From assembly GCA_050633785.1 (NCBI GenBank), contig JBOEHE010000002.1, positions 1-64,000 on the forward strand: a stretch of DNA of 64,000 bases, given 5' to 3'. Origin of the DNA: CALKZN01 sp050633785 (lineage in GTDB: Bacteria; Pseudomonadota; Gammaproteobacteria; Arenicellales; Arenicellaceae). The translations under genes were made by a program, and so were the position numbers. Shown one piece after another: positions 25,640 through 34,589 of the stretch (position 1 is its first letter; every line of letters starts with the position of its first letter). The notes beneath the pieces were generated by a model. That model did no database searches. It was not told the origin of the DNA and was given only the letters and a program-made list of their open reading frames with translations.

Positions 25640-26839
25640 TTAAACAGCTTTAGACAGAGTCGTAACATTTCCGGTGTTAGCCCGAAAATATTCCTGTGCT
25701 GCAGCTACACCACTTCCAGCTTCTACAGAGATACCAAAATCCCGCAACGCCATTTCTGAACCAGCAATGGCCGTTAAAACCATCAGCTCATTCAGGTCGC
25801 CAAGATGGCCAATACGAAACACCTTACCTGCAACTTCAGATAAACCTGCACCCAGCGACAAGCCATAACGATGATAAGCGTGTTTGATCAATTCACCAGA
25901 ATCATAGCCCTCGGGAACACAAATAGCGGTTACTGTATCAGAATGCCATTGGGGTGCTTTAGCGCAAAGGTCCAAGCCCCAGGCGTCTACAGCATTTCGC
26001 ACACCAGTCGCCAGATAGGTATGTCTGGCAAAGACATTTTCCAAGCCTTCTGCCAACAATCGATCTACCGAAACGCGCAAGCCGCGTATCAATGACATAG
26101 GTGGTGTATAAGGGAAATAGCCCATTCTATTGACGTTGATCATGTCTTGAAAGTCAAAATAACACCGATGAAAGCTGTTGGATTCAGACATGCCAAGCGC
26201 TTTCTGGCTGATACCGAGAATGGCTAATCCCGCAGGCAACATAAAGCCTTTTTGAGAACCGGAAACCGCTACATCAACCTGCCATTCGTCCATACGAAAA
26301 TCAAGGCTTCCTATTGAGCTGACACCATCAACAAACAACAATGCCGGATGGTTCGCAGAATCCAGAGCTTTACGTACACCTTCTATGTCACTGGTGACAC
26401 CAGTCGCGGTTTCGTTGTGTGTCGCAAGCACAGCTTTGATTGTGTGATCACTATCAGCTTGCAGTCGTTGAGCGTATATATCCAAAGGAACACCTTCGCC
26501 CCATTCGACATCGATGACTTCAACCTCCAGACCCATGCGTTGACATAAATCAATCCACAAATGAGAGAATTGTCCAAATCGTGCTGCCAAAACCTTGTCG
26601 CCAGGATTCAATGTGTTGGTGATAGCAGCCTCCCAACCAGCCGTTCCAGATGCAGGAAACAACAGTACATGACCGTCTTCTGTTTTGAAGATCTTTTTAA
26701 GATCATCAAATAAAGGCAGGACAAATTCAGGTAAATCAGGAGCACGATGATCTTCCATTGGAATGTCAATCGCCTTGCGAACACTCTCTGGGACATTAGT
26801 CGGCCCAGGTACAAATAAATTTCGATTTCCGGTCAACAT
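25640..26839 (-). CDS. sgaA: Serine-glyoxylate aminotransferase
   Basis: A 399-residue class V PLP aminotransferase. It begins NRNLFVPGPTNVPESVRKAI, and the PLP lysine lies in GSQKGFM (about K197). It transfers the amino group of serine to glyoxylate, giving hydroxypyruvate and glycine, the committed step of the serine cycle. It is the first gene of the operon sgaA-mtkA-mtkB-hprA-glycerate kinase; a GGAGGG ribosome site precedes it. It is divergent from a LuxR-type regulator, which could control this operon. Confidence 0.9.
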   Translation of the reverse strand: MLTGNRNLFVPGPTNVPESVRKAIDIPMEDHRAPDLPEFVLPLFDDLKKIFKTEDGHVLLFPASGTAGWEAAITNTLNPGDKVLAARFGQFSHLWIDLCQRMGLEVEVIDVEWGEGVPLDIYAQRLQADSDHTIKAVLATHNETATGVTSDIEGVRKALDSANHPALLFVDGVSSIGSLDFRMDEWQVDVAVSGSQKGFMLPAGLAILGISQKALGMSESNSFHRCYFDFQDMINVNRMGYFPYTPPMSLIRGLRVSVDRLLAEGLENVFARHTYLATGVRNAVDAWGLDLCAKAPQWHSDTVTAICVPEGYDSGELIKHAYHRYGLSLGAGLSEVAGKVFRIGHLGDLNELMVLTAIAGSEMALRDFGISVEAGSGVAAAQEYFRANTGNVTTLSKAV

Positions 26840-27024
26840 GACAGGTGCCCTCCGTTAGTTTGATTATTAATGGACTTATTTTTAGCCAACATAAAATAAT
26901 CATCAACACTCGTTTCTCCACTTTTTACTAATAATAAGGATAGCTTACAAACTATATTAAAGTGTAGTATTTGGCAAAAACGAGGTATACTCCCCTATCC
27001 TTTAGACTAGGTTTTGGGGTAATT

Positions 27025-27654
27025 ATGGAAAAAATAGACATATCTTTAGCTGATAGCAACTCTTTGATGCTATCCGCCTTGTCCGAAATATTCGAAAAAG
27101 ATGGACGGTTCAGTCTAGTGAGCACAACAAGTACAGCCGAAGCTTTCTTACAGGCTGCGCTCACAGTCCCTTGTTCAGTAGCCGTTATCGATTGGTCACT
27201 ACCCTCTCTGGGTGGTGAAAAGTTGATCCAAATTCTTCGGGAACAAGAGTCACCCATGCGAGTTATAGTCTGCACGCACGGCAACTCCAACGATTTACCC
27301 AAACGTGCTATGGCGGCCGGAGCCGCTGGTTTTTTTCGCCACTCAGATGCCCCAGAACAATTACTGAAAACAACAGCAGAAGTTGCCAATGGCAAAATGG
27401 TGTTTCCCTATCTCGATGTCCGATATTTGCATGATCCATTTCAATCTCTTACCAAAACTGAAAAAACGCTGCTGGCTTCTTTATCACTGGGGCGAACCAA
27501 TCAGGAGCTGTCAGATGATCATGGCATTACCATCAACACTGTAAAATTCCACCTGCGTAATTTATACGACAAATTATCGGTCAAAAATAGAACTCAGGCT
27601 ATCGCCTTCTATTACTCCAAGACCTTACCGGGAGATATCGACTCCGACACATAA
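27025..27654 (+). CDS. NarL/LuxR-family response regulator
   Basis: A two-domain regulator of about 209 residues. The receiver domain (ISLADSNSLMLSALSEIFEK) has a likely phospho-acceptor in VIDWSLPS (about D56). The C-terminal LuxR-type helix-turn-helix is LTKTEKTLLASLSLGRTNQ followed by ITINTVKFHLRNLYDKL. The longer in-frame reading from 26971 has no better start, so the ATG at 27025 is used. The receiver acidic pair is reduced to a single aspartate (ADSN), so phosphorylation may be atypical. It is divergent from the serine-cycle operon with ~185 bases between, suggesting it regulates that operon; no kinase gene is adjacent. Confidence 0.8.
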   Translation: MEKIDISLADSNSLMLSALSEIFEKDGRFSLVSTTSTAEAFLQAALTVPCSVAVIDWSLPSLGGEKLIQILREQESPMRVIVCTHGNSNDLPKRAMAAGAAGFFRHSDAPEQLLKTTAEVANGKMVFPYLDVRYLHDPFQSLTKTEKTLLASLSLGRTNQELSDDHGITINTVKFHLRNLYDKLSVKNRTQAIAFYYSKTLPGDIDSDT

Positions 27655-27686
27655 TTAACCATAAGACAGTCAAAAGGAATCAGGAC

Positions 27687-27706
27687 CTGGTTTTTATTCA
27701 AACCAG
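27687..27706. other. Stem-loop between convergent genes
   Basis: The arms CTGGTTT and AAACCAG flank six bases between the LuxR gene stop (27654) and the haloperoxidase stop (27787). There is no T-run on either strand, so it is only a possible bidirectional terminator. Confidence 0.35.
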
Positions 27707-27786
27707 AGAACAAGGCAAGAAGCTCATAAAACCAACGATAGTTGCATGGGCTTCCCACCCTTTCTGCGCATTTGCCAATAAATAAG

Positions 27787-29289
27787 CTACCAGTTTTTGC
27801 GCTTCCAACGTCCCTTGCTGGCAGGTCGTGCTTCTGCTGTGCCATTTATAAGGTCTATCATATAATCATTCGCCATATCACCAAAGACATTGCAAACCCT
27901 TCTGCTTTCGTCGACTGCTGCCTGAAAATGCACACCAGCCCAGACACGGCTTTGCCCACAATCATCAGCGAACTCAGTCCATGTGTCATAATTCAACACC
28001 GTATCTACAGCTGGCGTAACCCCTGGTTCAATTCGTGAAGAACCAGCTGCTCTAGGGATCTGATAAAACAAGTTATCATTGCCTAAAAACAATCTGGCTG
28101 ATTGGCTATGAGCTGCGCAAAAACACGCTGAAGCAGAGGGATATTCTGGATGATCAGCTTCTTCAAGATAACTTTTCCATTGGTTAGCAGGCAAAACGGT
28201 AGTGCCCTTGCCCGGCCCACCCCAGGCAGTTATGGGTTGGCTGCCATACAAATAGTTGATAGCACTGAAAGGGCGGACCGCGTCATACCTGCGCTTTTCC
28301 TTCCAGATAAAAATACCGGCATCATGAGCAGACATGTTTGTCAGAAAATCCAACTGGATAAATTCCAGCAATGATAAACCTTGAGACAAGCCAGCAAATA
28401 CAGCTGAAAAACCCAGAGACTGAATTTTATTATCAAACAACTCTGCTTTTAATTTCTGTTCATCAGTTAGATTCGCGGAAGCCTGCAACACTTCATCTGC
28501 CTGATTTTTATAGGCATAAAAATTTCTATGATTACTGGCACGTGGTTTGCGAACTCGGAGAAACCGAGGGGTTTTGTAGGAATAAGGCTCAACAAAAGCG
28601 TATTGTGGCGTCACAAATTGCTGAATTTTGTAAATCCCTATGCCTTGTATTTGCAAATCAGGCTGCCATCTCGACGGATTTCTCAAACGATAAGCAGTAT
28701 TGACTGGACGGTATTGAGTGTAATCACTGTAAGGCGTGGGATTAAAGCTCCTGCCAACATCACCCAATTGATTCATGCCATCATTAATACGACCTGCAAC
28801 AACCGCCTCGCCTGCTACATTACCCAAACCAACAGGTGTCGTTATATCCAAACTATTGTCATCCGGATCCAGACCAACATCTATCAACATATCTCGCCAT
28901 GTCTGGTTACTGACTGGCAGTAAACTATTTAATACTCGGTAACTCGCATACAACAATGCGATATTAATATTCAAGTTGGTTGCAGCTTCTGCAGCAGGCC
29001 GCCTGCCAAGCCGGGAATAAACACCCACAGCCGTTGGGTGATAAGGTGCGGTGGCATCAAACCATGAGTTTGTCACCATTGATGTAATCCTCAAGACCAG
29101 TGTTGCATCACCACCTGATAATGACACTTTTTCAGTCACTACAGGTTCCACCGTTTGAATAACGATTTCGAAAGCGGCATTACCCGTATCAAAATCAAAA
29201 GGCATTGCCTGTGCTTGAGAGACACAGAAACAACTAACTAGTGCAATAAACAGACACTTCATTACTTTTATGGGTGTGTTAAAAACCAT
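27787..29289 (-). CDS. Secreted vanadium-haloperoxidase/PAP2-like protein
   Basis: About 500 residues with a signal peptide (FIALVSCFCVSQAQA, cleaved before MPFDF). Vanadium-site motifs of the haloperoxidase/PAP2 superfamily are visible: KRRYDAVRP (Kx6RP), DHPEYPSASACFCAAHS in place of the usual PSGH region, and SRVWAGVHFQAAVDES (SRx5H, with the histidine that would bind vanadate). The PSA instead of PSG and the spacing after the histidine are unusual, so activity may be phosphatase, haloperoxidase or another oxidation. A TTG-initiated reading is 12 bases longer; the ATG at 29289, with GGAGG 5 bases upstream, is preferred. It interrupts the serine-cycle cluster and has no obvious link to it. 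Confidence 0.7.
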   Translation of the reverse strand: MVFNTPIKVMKCLFIALVSCFCVSQAQAMPFDFDTGNAAFEIVIQTVEPVVTEKVSLSGGDATLVLRITSMVTNSWFDATAPYHPTAVGVYSRLGRRPAAEAATNLNINIALLYASYRVLNSLLPVSNQTWRDMLIDVGLDPDDNSLDITTPVGLGNVAGEAVVAGRINDGMNQLGDVGRSFNPTPYSDYTQYRPVNTAYRLRNPSRWQPDLQIQGIGIYKIQQFVTPQYAFVEPYSYKTPRFLRVRKPRASNHRNFYAYKNQADEVLQASANLTDEQKLKAELFDNKIQSLGFSAVFAGLSQGLSLLEFIQLDFLTNMSAHDAGIFIWKEKRRYDAVRPFSAINYLYGSQPITAWGGPGKGTTVLPANQWKSYLEEADHPEYPSASACFCAAHSQSARLFLGNDNLFYQIPRAAGSSRIEPGVTPAVDTVLNYDTWTEFADDCGQSRVWAGVHFQAAVDESRRVCNVFGDMANDYMIDLINGTAEARPASKGRWKRKNW

Positions 29290-29301
29290 TACTACCTCCA
29301 A

Positions 29302-29677
29302 TTGTGGTTATGTGGCGGGCATACCCAATTAAAGAGAAACAATGCATTCAATGCTTTTAAAAAATTCCAACAATTCAGCCTGTAAACAAACATTGGTTCT
29401 ACGTTTATTGAAAATGCCTTTATCGTAAATCGCAAGCTTAAAAGCCTGTCTTATTGGAACTATATTGGAACTATGTGGGTCATTAGCATAACCCTTCTGA
29501 AAGCATAAAATGACTATTATTGCCGTCACTTTACACTCAAAAAAAGCAAATTGACCGAATATTTGTTAGTTTTCCACCAGTCAAGAAACTCTACGAAACT
29601 ATCTATTTACACTAATCTGCTATATTTTTGCAATCAATCTCCAGGACTGCCTTGTCCTGGAGAAGAACTGCTTTATC
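29302..29677 (-). other. Intergenic region with direct repeat and stem-loop
   Basis: No convincing gene. Two tandem copies of ATTGGAACTAT begin at 29452 and 29463 (11-base period), upstream of the haloperoxidase. A stem-loop at 29639-29662 (CTCCAGGAC, 6-base loop, GTCCTGGAG) directly follows the malyl-CoA lyase stop on the minus strand and probably ends that transcript, though its T-run is poor. Confidence 0.45.
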
Positions 29678-30655
29678 TTACAATGAAAGTTGCTCCACCT
29701 TGGCAACCAATGCCTCAGCTTGTCGAATGGATGCGTAGTCAATCAACCGGCCATTCAATGAAACCGCACCTTTGCCTTCTGCCGCTGCATCACGCATAGC
29801 CTTGAGTATGTCTCTGGCTTGCCCTACTTCCTTTTCAGATGGGCTCATCGCGTGATTGGCCAATTCTATCTGACTTGGGTGAATTGCCCATTTACCTTCA
29901 CAACCCAATGTTGCTGCACGCATGGCAGCAGCCTTGAATCCATCCGGGTCAGAAAAATCACCAAAAGGTCCATCAACCGGTCTCAGCCCATTAGCTCGAG
30001 CTGCAATCACTAACTTAGATAAAGCATGATGCCACATGTCTCCCCAATGAATTGAACGCGATGAGTCGTCATTTGAAGCATCCGTCAACACGGAATAATC
30101 TGGATTTACTCCGCCGATATTCGTGGTTCTTGCTCGTATGGAAGCGGAATAATCAGCCACTCCAAAATGCAATGATTCCAGTCGTGGGCTGGACTCAGCA
30201 ATTGAATTAATATTTTTCATTCCCAAGGCAGTTTCAATGATCAACTCAAAGCCAATTTTCTTCTTCGCTCCAGTTGCTACTTCCAACTGACTAACCAACA
30301 TATCCAGAGCGTAGACATCGGCTGCATTGCCAACTTTTGGAATCATAATGAGGTCCAGTTTATCCACTGCCTTTTCCAGAATATCAACAACATCTCGATA
30401 CATATAATGTGTATCCAGACCATTTATCCTCACCGACATCGTTTTTCCCTGCCAGTCAATCTCATGCAGCGCTTGAATGATATTGGATCTGGCAACTTCT
30501 TTATCATCTGGTGCGACAGCATCTTCAAGATCTAAAAAAATAACATCCGCAGCAGAAGAAGCCGCTTTTTCAAACAACTGCGGCTGACTGCCCGGCACTG
30601 CCAGTTCGCTTCTGTTTAAACGCGGTGAAACTTGATCTATTGTCTGAAAGCTCAT
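29678..30655 (-). CDS. mcl: Malyl-CoA lyase (HpcH/HpaI CoA-ester lyase family)
   Basis: A 325-residue TIM-barrel CoA-ester lyase. Family motifs are PRLNRSELAVPGSQPQLFEK, DVIFLDLEDAVAPDDK (metal-binding acidic residues), SVRINGLDTHYMYRD, FELIIETALGMKNI and GKWAIHPSQIELAN. It splits malyl-CoA into glyoxylate and acetyl-CoA, the last special reaction of the serine cycle. The gene stands alone between the haloperoxidase and the Liv transporter but matches the malate thiokinase genes ~4 kb away. Citramalyl-CoA cleavage by the same fold cannot be excluded. Confidence 0.85.
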   Translation of the reverse strand: MSFQTIDQVSPRLNRSELAVPGSQPQLFEKAASSAADVIFLDLEDAVAPDDKEVARSNIIQALHEIDWQGKTMSVRINGLDTHYMYRDVVDILEKAVDKLDLIMIPKVGNAADVYALDMLVSQLEVATGAKKKIGFELIIETALGMKNINSIAESSPRLESLHFGVADYSASIRARTTNIGGVNPDYSVLTDASNDDSSRSIHWGDMWHHALSKLVIAARANGLRPVDGPFGDFSDPDGFKAAAMRAATLGCEGKWAIHPSQIELANHAMSPSEKEVGQARDILKAMRDAAAEGKGAVSLNGRLIDYASIRQAEALVAKVEQLSL

Positions 30656-31148
30656 ATTGAAACCCTGTTGTAGTTAACTGGCAACAGCTAACTTGTTGTC
30701 GTTAAAACAAGATATATCGGAGACACTATTTAAGTGGAATTTTCCTACTGAAGCATATTACCAAGGGATAAAAAGTAAGATTTATTACCTTACTCACCTC
30801 TGATACCACAAAAAACAGCAGTACGTTTCAAGCAAGCTTTTAGTATCCAACAGACCTTGCATAGTCAATTTCTTACTATTGTTGCTTTGATAGTTTTCAA
30901 AAGAAACGTCCTTAAATGACTAATTGGGTATATTTATGGGCAGGGTTAATCCCATTCTAAAGTATGGTTTTTTGAAAAAAACATACACTAAAGGAGAATT
31001 TTACAACCCTTTTGATTAGGTTTTTACTGTTATTTGTAATCCAGGGTAGTTTTGCTTTTTCCATTACCTTTGAAGCAACTGCGTTTTAAGCCTTTCCAAG
31101 CTGAGCATTAATTACCAACGTCTGCGTGTTTATGACCTATATTATTCC
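30656..31148 (+). other. Intergenic region with remnant of an exported-protein leader
   Basis: About 490 bases without a full gene. At 30962-30986 there is an inverted repeat (GTATG-T-run, A-run-CATAC). It is followed by an AAAGGAGAA ribosome site (around 30990) and a short plus-strand reading, 31012-31089, from a TTG: LIRFLLLFVIQGSFAFSITF and a few residues, then stop. This looks like a signal peptide whose mature part is missing, so it is more likely a decayed gene than a functional peptide. Confidence 0.3.
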
Positions 31149-31856
31149 TTAAATACCTAAATACGCTTTACGAACATGGTCGTTATTAACCAGTCCTTTC
31201 GTTTCTCCCTGCAATGTAACAGCTCCGGTTTCCAACACATACCCTTGATTAGCCAATTCAAGTGCTAAATCTGCATTTTGCTCAACCAGCACAATAGCCA
31301 CCCCCTGTTGATTAATTTCCAACATAATATTGGCGATATCCCGCACTATAACCGGAGCCAGCCCTAAAGAAGGCTCATCGAGCAACAACAGTTTTGGACG
31401 TGACATTAAAGCTCGAGCTATTGCCAGCATTTGTTGCTCTCCACCGCTCATCGTACGTGCTAACTGCCCCTTCCTCTCACGTAAGCGAGGAAAATAGCTA
31501 TACATTTTATCAATATCCTGCTCAATAACATCAGTATCATTGCGCACAAAAGCACCCAGGCGTAGATTTTCTTCGACACTGAGGTCTTTGAAAACACGTC
31601 GACCTTCAGGCACATGAGCAATACCTAGTTTCAAAATCTTATCCGCAGCCAATTTTTCGATGTTCTTTCCGGCAAAAATAATTTCACCTGATCGCGGTTG
31701 CTCCAAGCCCGAAATAGCACGCAAAGTAGTGCTTTTGCCAGCACCATTTGCACCAATTAACGTAACAAAGTCAGCTTCCTCTACTTGCAGACTGATTCCT
31801 TTTACGGCAGCGACTTGTTGATAATAAACATAGACATCTTTCAACTCTAATAACAT
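31149..31856 (-). CDS. livF: Branched-chain-type ABC transporter ATPase (LivF-like)
   Basis: A 235-residue ATPase of the LivF family with Walker A GANGAGKST, signature MSGGEQQMLAIARAL and Walker B LLLDEPSLGLAP. It is the last gene of a five-gene operon (binding protein, two permeases, two ATPases), and its start overlaps the LivG stop by one base. Such transporters import amino acids, urea, short amides or other small polar compounds. The family call is firm; the name is by homology, and the substrate is open. Confidence 0.87.
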   Translation of the reverse strand: MLLELKDVYVYYQQVAAVKGISLQVEEADFVTLIGANGAGKSTTLRAISGLEQPRSGEIIFAGKNIEKLAADKILKLGIAHVPEGRRVFKDLSVEENLRLGAFVRNDTDVIEQDIDKMYSYFPRLRERKGQLARTMSGGEQQMLAIARALMSRPKLLLLDEPSLGLAPVIVRDIANIMLEINQQGVAIVLVEQNADLALELANQGYVLETGAVTLQGETKGLVNNDHVRKAYLGI

Positions 31857-32611
31857 CAGGCGCTCCCGCCCAGATAGGCTTCTATTACTTTATCGTTATG
31901 GCGAATGTCCTCGGGTTTTCCTTCAGCCAGCAATTGGCCAAAATTTAAAACAGTAAGGTTATGGCATAAGCCCATTACTGCTTTCATATCATGCTCAACC
32001 AGGACGATAGTCACGCCAGAATCGTGCACCTTTTCTGTCAGCGCCATCATATGATTAGTTTCCTGGGGATTCATACCGGCAAAGGGCTCATCCATTAACA
32101 GCACTTTAGGTTTTGACGCCAGGGCTATAGCTATAGCAAGCGCACGCTGAGACCCCAAAGGCAGCTCCGCAGCCAATTGTTTACGGCGATCAGCCAAGCC
32201 CATAAACTCAAGCACTTCTTCAACGTTTTCTAAAGCATTTTGCTGACGGACCTGATCAAGCCCCAGAACAGCTGAAAAAATGTTACTACGGGCAGCAATA
32301 TGCCGACCAATCAGAACATTCTCCGTGACACTTAATTCATCAAACAAGGTGGTTTCCTGAAAAGTGCGCACAATACCCATTGCTGAAATAGCACTGGGCT
32401 TGTTCCCCACAATATCGTTCCCTTGGTAAACGATACGCCCTTGTGTCGGGGTATAGAATCCAGAAATATTTTTAAACATAGTGCTCTTGCCTGCACCATT
32501 GGGGCCAATCAAACCTCGTATTTCGCCTTTTTCTACGCAGAAGCTCACATCATCTAATGCAACCAGACCGCCAAAACGCTTTGTTACGTGTTCAATTTGA
32601 ATGATTGACAT
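31856..32611 (-). CDS. livG: Branched-chain-type ABC transporter ATPase (LivG-like)
   Basis: A 251-residue ATPase of the LivG family: Walker A GPNGAGKST, PLGSQRALAIAIALASKP signature region (a degenerate LSGGQ, as often in LivG), Walker B LLMDEPFAGMNP, and the H-loop LVEHDMKAVMG. It pairs with LivF to energise the LivH/LivM permeases, which are directly upstream. Confidence 0.87.
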   Translation of the reverse strand: MSIIQIEHVTKRFGGLVALDDVSFCVEKGEIRGLIGPNGAGKSTMFKNISGFYTPTQGRIVYQGNDIVGNKPSAISAMGIVRTFQETTLFDELSVTENVLIGRHIAARSNIFSAVLGLDQVRQQNALENVEEVLEFMGLADRRKQLAAELPLGSQRALAIAIALASKPKVLLMDEPFAGMNPQETNHMMALTEKVHDSGVTIVLVEHDMKAVMGLCHNLTVLNFGQLLAEGKPEDIRHNDKVIEAYLGGSA

Positions 32612-32635
32612 AGTTCACCCTGTTAAAACGAGCCT

Positions 32636-33610
32636 TCAGGCATCATTGACTCTTTGTTTTAGTCGGTTCCGAAAAGACTGTTTGATCTTCGTCGGAATGC
32701 TCTCAAGACCCTGTGGCAAAAACATAATAGAGACAATCAACATCACACCATAGATGGCCGGTCTGATTTCATCAAAACTGCGAATAGATTCATCGAGAAT
32801 GCTAAGTACAACAACACCAATAATCGGACCGTAAAATTTTCCATAGCCCCCAACAATTACCCAGATTAAAATAAACACCATAAACCCAATATCAAACTGC
32901 TTAGGTGTCAGGGTTCCCAGATAATGCACTTTCAAAGCACCGGCAATGCCAACAAAAAAAGAACCGACAATAAAAGCCAATGCGCGGTAGTGCCAAGTAT
33001 CAACCCCCACTGACTCAGCCAATGGGGCTTTCCAGTGCACTGCATGCAAGGTCAGTCCAATTCGGGATTTTTCAATTCTGTATAAAATTAACAGACAAAT
33101 ACTGACAACTAATAAAGTCAGGTAGAAGTAGGGAATAGCATCCAGAAAATCAATGCCACCCACAATCGGTGGTTCAACCCCACTTATGCCACTGGTGCCA
33201 CCAAACACTTGCACAAAATGAATCCAGACAAGCCGTATCGCTTCACCTGCTGCAAATGAACCAATCAGAAAATAAAACTGAGTCATACGAAACAAAGGAA
33301 AACATAACAGAGTTGCAATAAGCGCAGTCACACACCCAGCAAGAGGCAGTGTGAACCATAGAGCGAGACCAAACTGTTTGAATAAAATCGCTGCCGTATA
33401 ACCACCGACACCCATCATGACAGCGTGAATCAGTGACCACTCACCGGTTAATGTTACCAGGCGATAACTGGCTACCACCAAAACGTTGATCACCAAAAAA
33501 ATCAGCATATCTTGATGGTGAAATTTGAGAAAATGCGGTAATAGAATAAGACCGACCAATACAAGCCCAACAAGCAACCAACCTTTTTTTGACATAGCCA
33601 CCATAGTCAT
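32636..33610 (-). CDS. livM: Branched-chain-type ABC transporter permease (LivM-like)
   Basis: A 324-residue inner-membrane protein with about eight to ten hydrophobic segments and the LivM pattern LTGEWSLIHAVMMGVGGYTA near the N-terminus. The cytoplasmic loop SRIGLTLHAVHWKAPLAESVGVDTWHYRALAF carries the EAA-like ATPase contact. It ends in a basic tail. It is located 4 bases after livH in the same operon. Confidence 0.85.
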   Translation of the reverse strand: MTMVAMSKKGWLLVGLVLVGLILLPHFLKFHHQDMLIFLVINVLVVASYRLVTLTGEWSLIHAVMMGVGGYTAAILFKQFGLALWFTLPLAGCVTALIATLLCFPLFRMTQFYFLIGSFAAGEAIRLVWIHFVQVFGGTSGISGVEPPIVGGIDFLDAIPYFYLTLLVVSICLLILYRIEKSRIGLTLHAVHWKAPLAESVGVDTWHYRALAFIVGSFFVGIAGALKVHYLGTLTPKQFDIGFMVFILIWVIVGGYGKFYGPIIGVVVLSILDESIRSFDEIRPAIYGVMLIVSIMFLPQGLESIPTKIKQSFRNRLKQRVNDA

Positions 33611-33613
33611 AAA

Positions 33614-34498
33614 CTACTCGCTAACTCTATTGCCCATCAAGCCTGTCGGCTTAACGATTAACACTATAACCATCATCAGTAAACCGCAGATAGTAGCGAT
33701 CGTGCCACTGAAGTAGGTCGTAATAAATGTGTGGAATACGGCATAGATAACCGCCGCAAAAACAGCCCCAGACAAACTCCCAACACCGCCAACAATGGTC
33801 ACAATGAATGCGGTTATAATGACATTGTGCCCCATATGAGGATTGATATTCGTCAGCGGCGCCATCAAACCACCAGCCAAACCTGCCATTGCCCCACCAA
33901 TACCAATAGCAATCATTGAGATACGGTTGATGTTAATGCCTTGCAGAGCTGATGCTTCACGATCCAGAGCCACAGCACGTATCGCCCAACCCAATTTAGT
34001 GCGGGTCAAAAAATACCATAGAGTCGACAAGGCTACGAAAGCACTGGCAAGTCCAAATAAACGTTGATAGGGAACTCTTATACTTTCACTGAGCACCCAT
34101 GTGCCAGAAAAAGGTGGTGGCACTTGCTTTGAAGGGCCATCCCCACCAATCACTGTTGCAGCTACCTGAAGGATAAACAACACACCAATTGAGCAAATCA
34201 AGCCACCCAGCGGGTCATCTCGTTTGGGGCGAAATAAGAAGTACTCCATTAACAAACCAATGCCAGCAACCAGCATTATTGCCAGTAATAGTGTCGTAAT
34301 AAAGGGAAACTGATGCTGTGCATGTAAGTACCAGATTGTATAAGCACCCACCATGACTAGTTCGCCATGGGCAAAGTTAACCACTCCCATAACTCCAAAA
34401 ATGAGCACCAGACCTACTGCAAACAAGGCAAAAAAGCCTCCCTGAATCAAGCCATTAAAAACAGTTTGGAGAAACAACTCCACTACACCCTCCGACAA
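33614..34498 (-). CDS. livH: Branched-chain-type ABC transporter permease (LivH-like)
   Basis: A 294-residue LivH-family permease with GLIQGGFFALFAVGLVLIFG and MGVVNFAHGELVMVGAY, both hallmarks of the family, and the LGWAIRAVALDREASALQGI loop. The outermost start is TTG; a GTG five codons inside (34483) follows a GGAGGG and may be the real start. It lies between the binding-protein gene and livM. Confidence 0.85.
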   Translation of the reverse strand: MSEGVVELFLQTVFNGLIQGGFFALFAVGLVLIFGVMGVVNFAHGELVMVGAYTIWYLHAQHQFPFITTLLLAIMLVAGIGLLMEYFLFRPKRDDPLGGLICSIGVLFILQVAATVIGGDGPSKQVPPPFSGTWVLSESIRVPYQRLFGLASAFVALSTLWYFLTRTKLGWAIRAVALDREASALQGININRISMIAIGIGGAMAGLAGGLMAPLTNINPHMGHNVIITAFIVTIVGGVGSLSGAVFAAVIYAVFHTFITTYFSGTIATICGLLMMVIVLIVKPTGLMGNRVSE

Positions 34499-34589
34499 TT
34501 AATGATTAACCCTTATCCAAAGGGCAAAACACAGGTTAAATTTCTGGCACTCCTGCTTTGAAGCATTTCGGCATTGAATCACGTTATCG

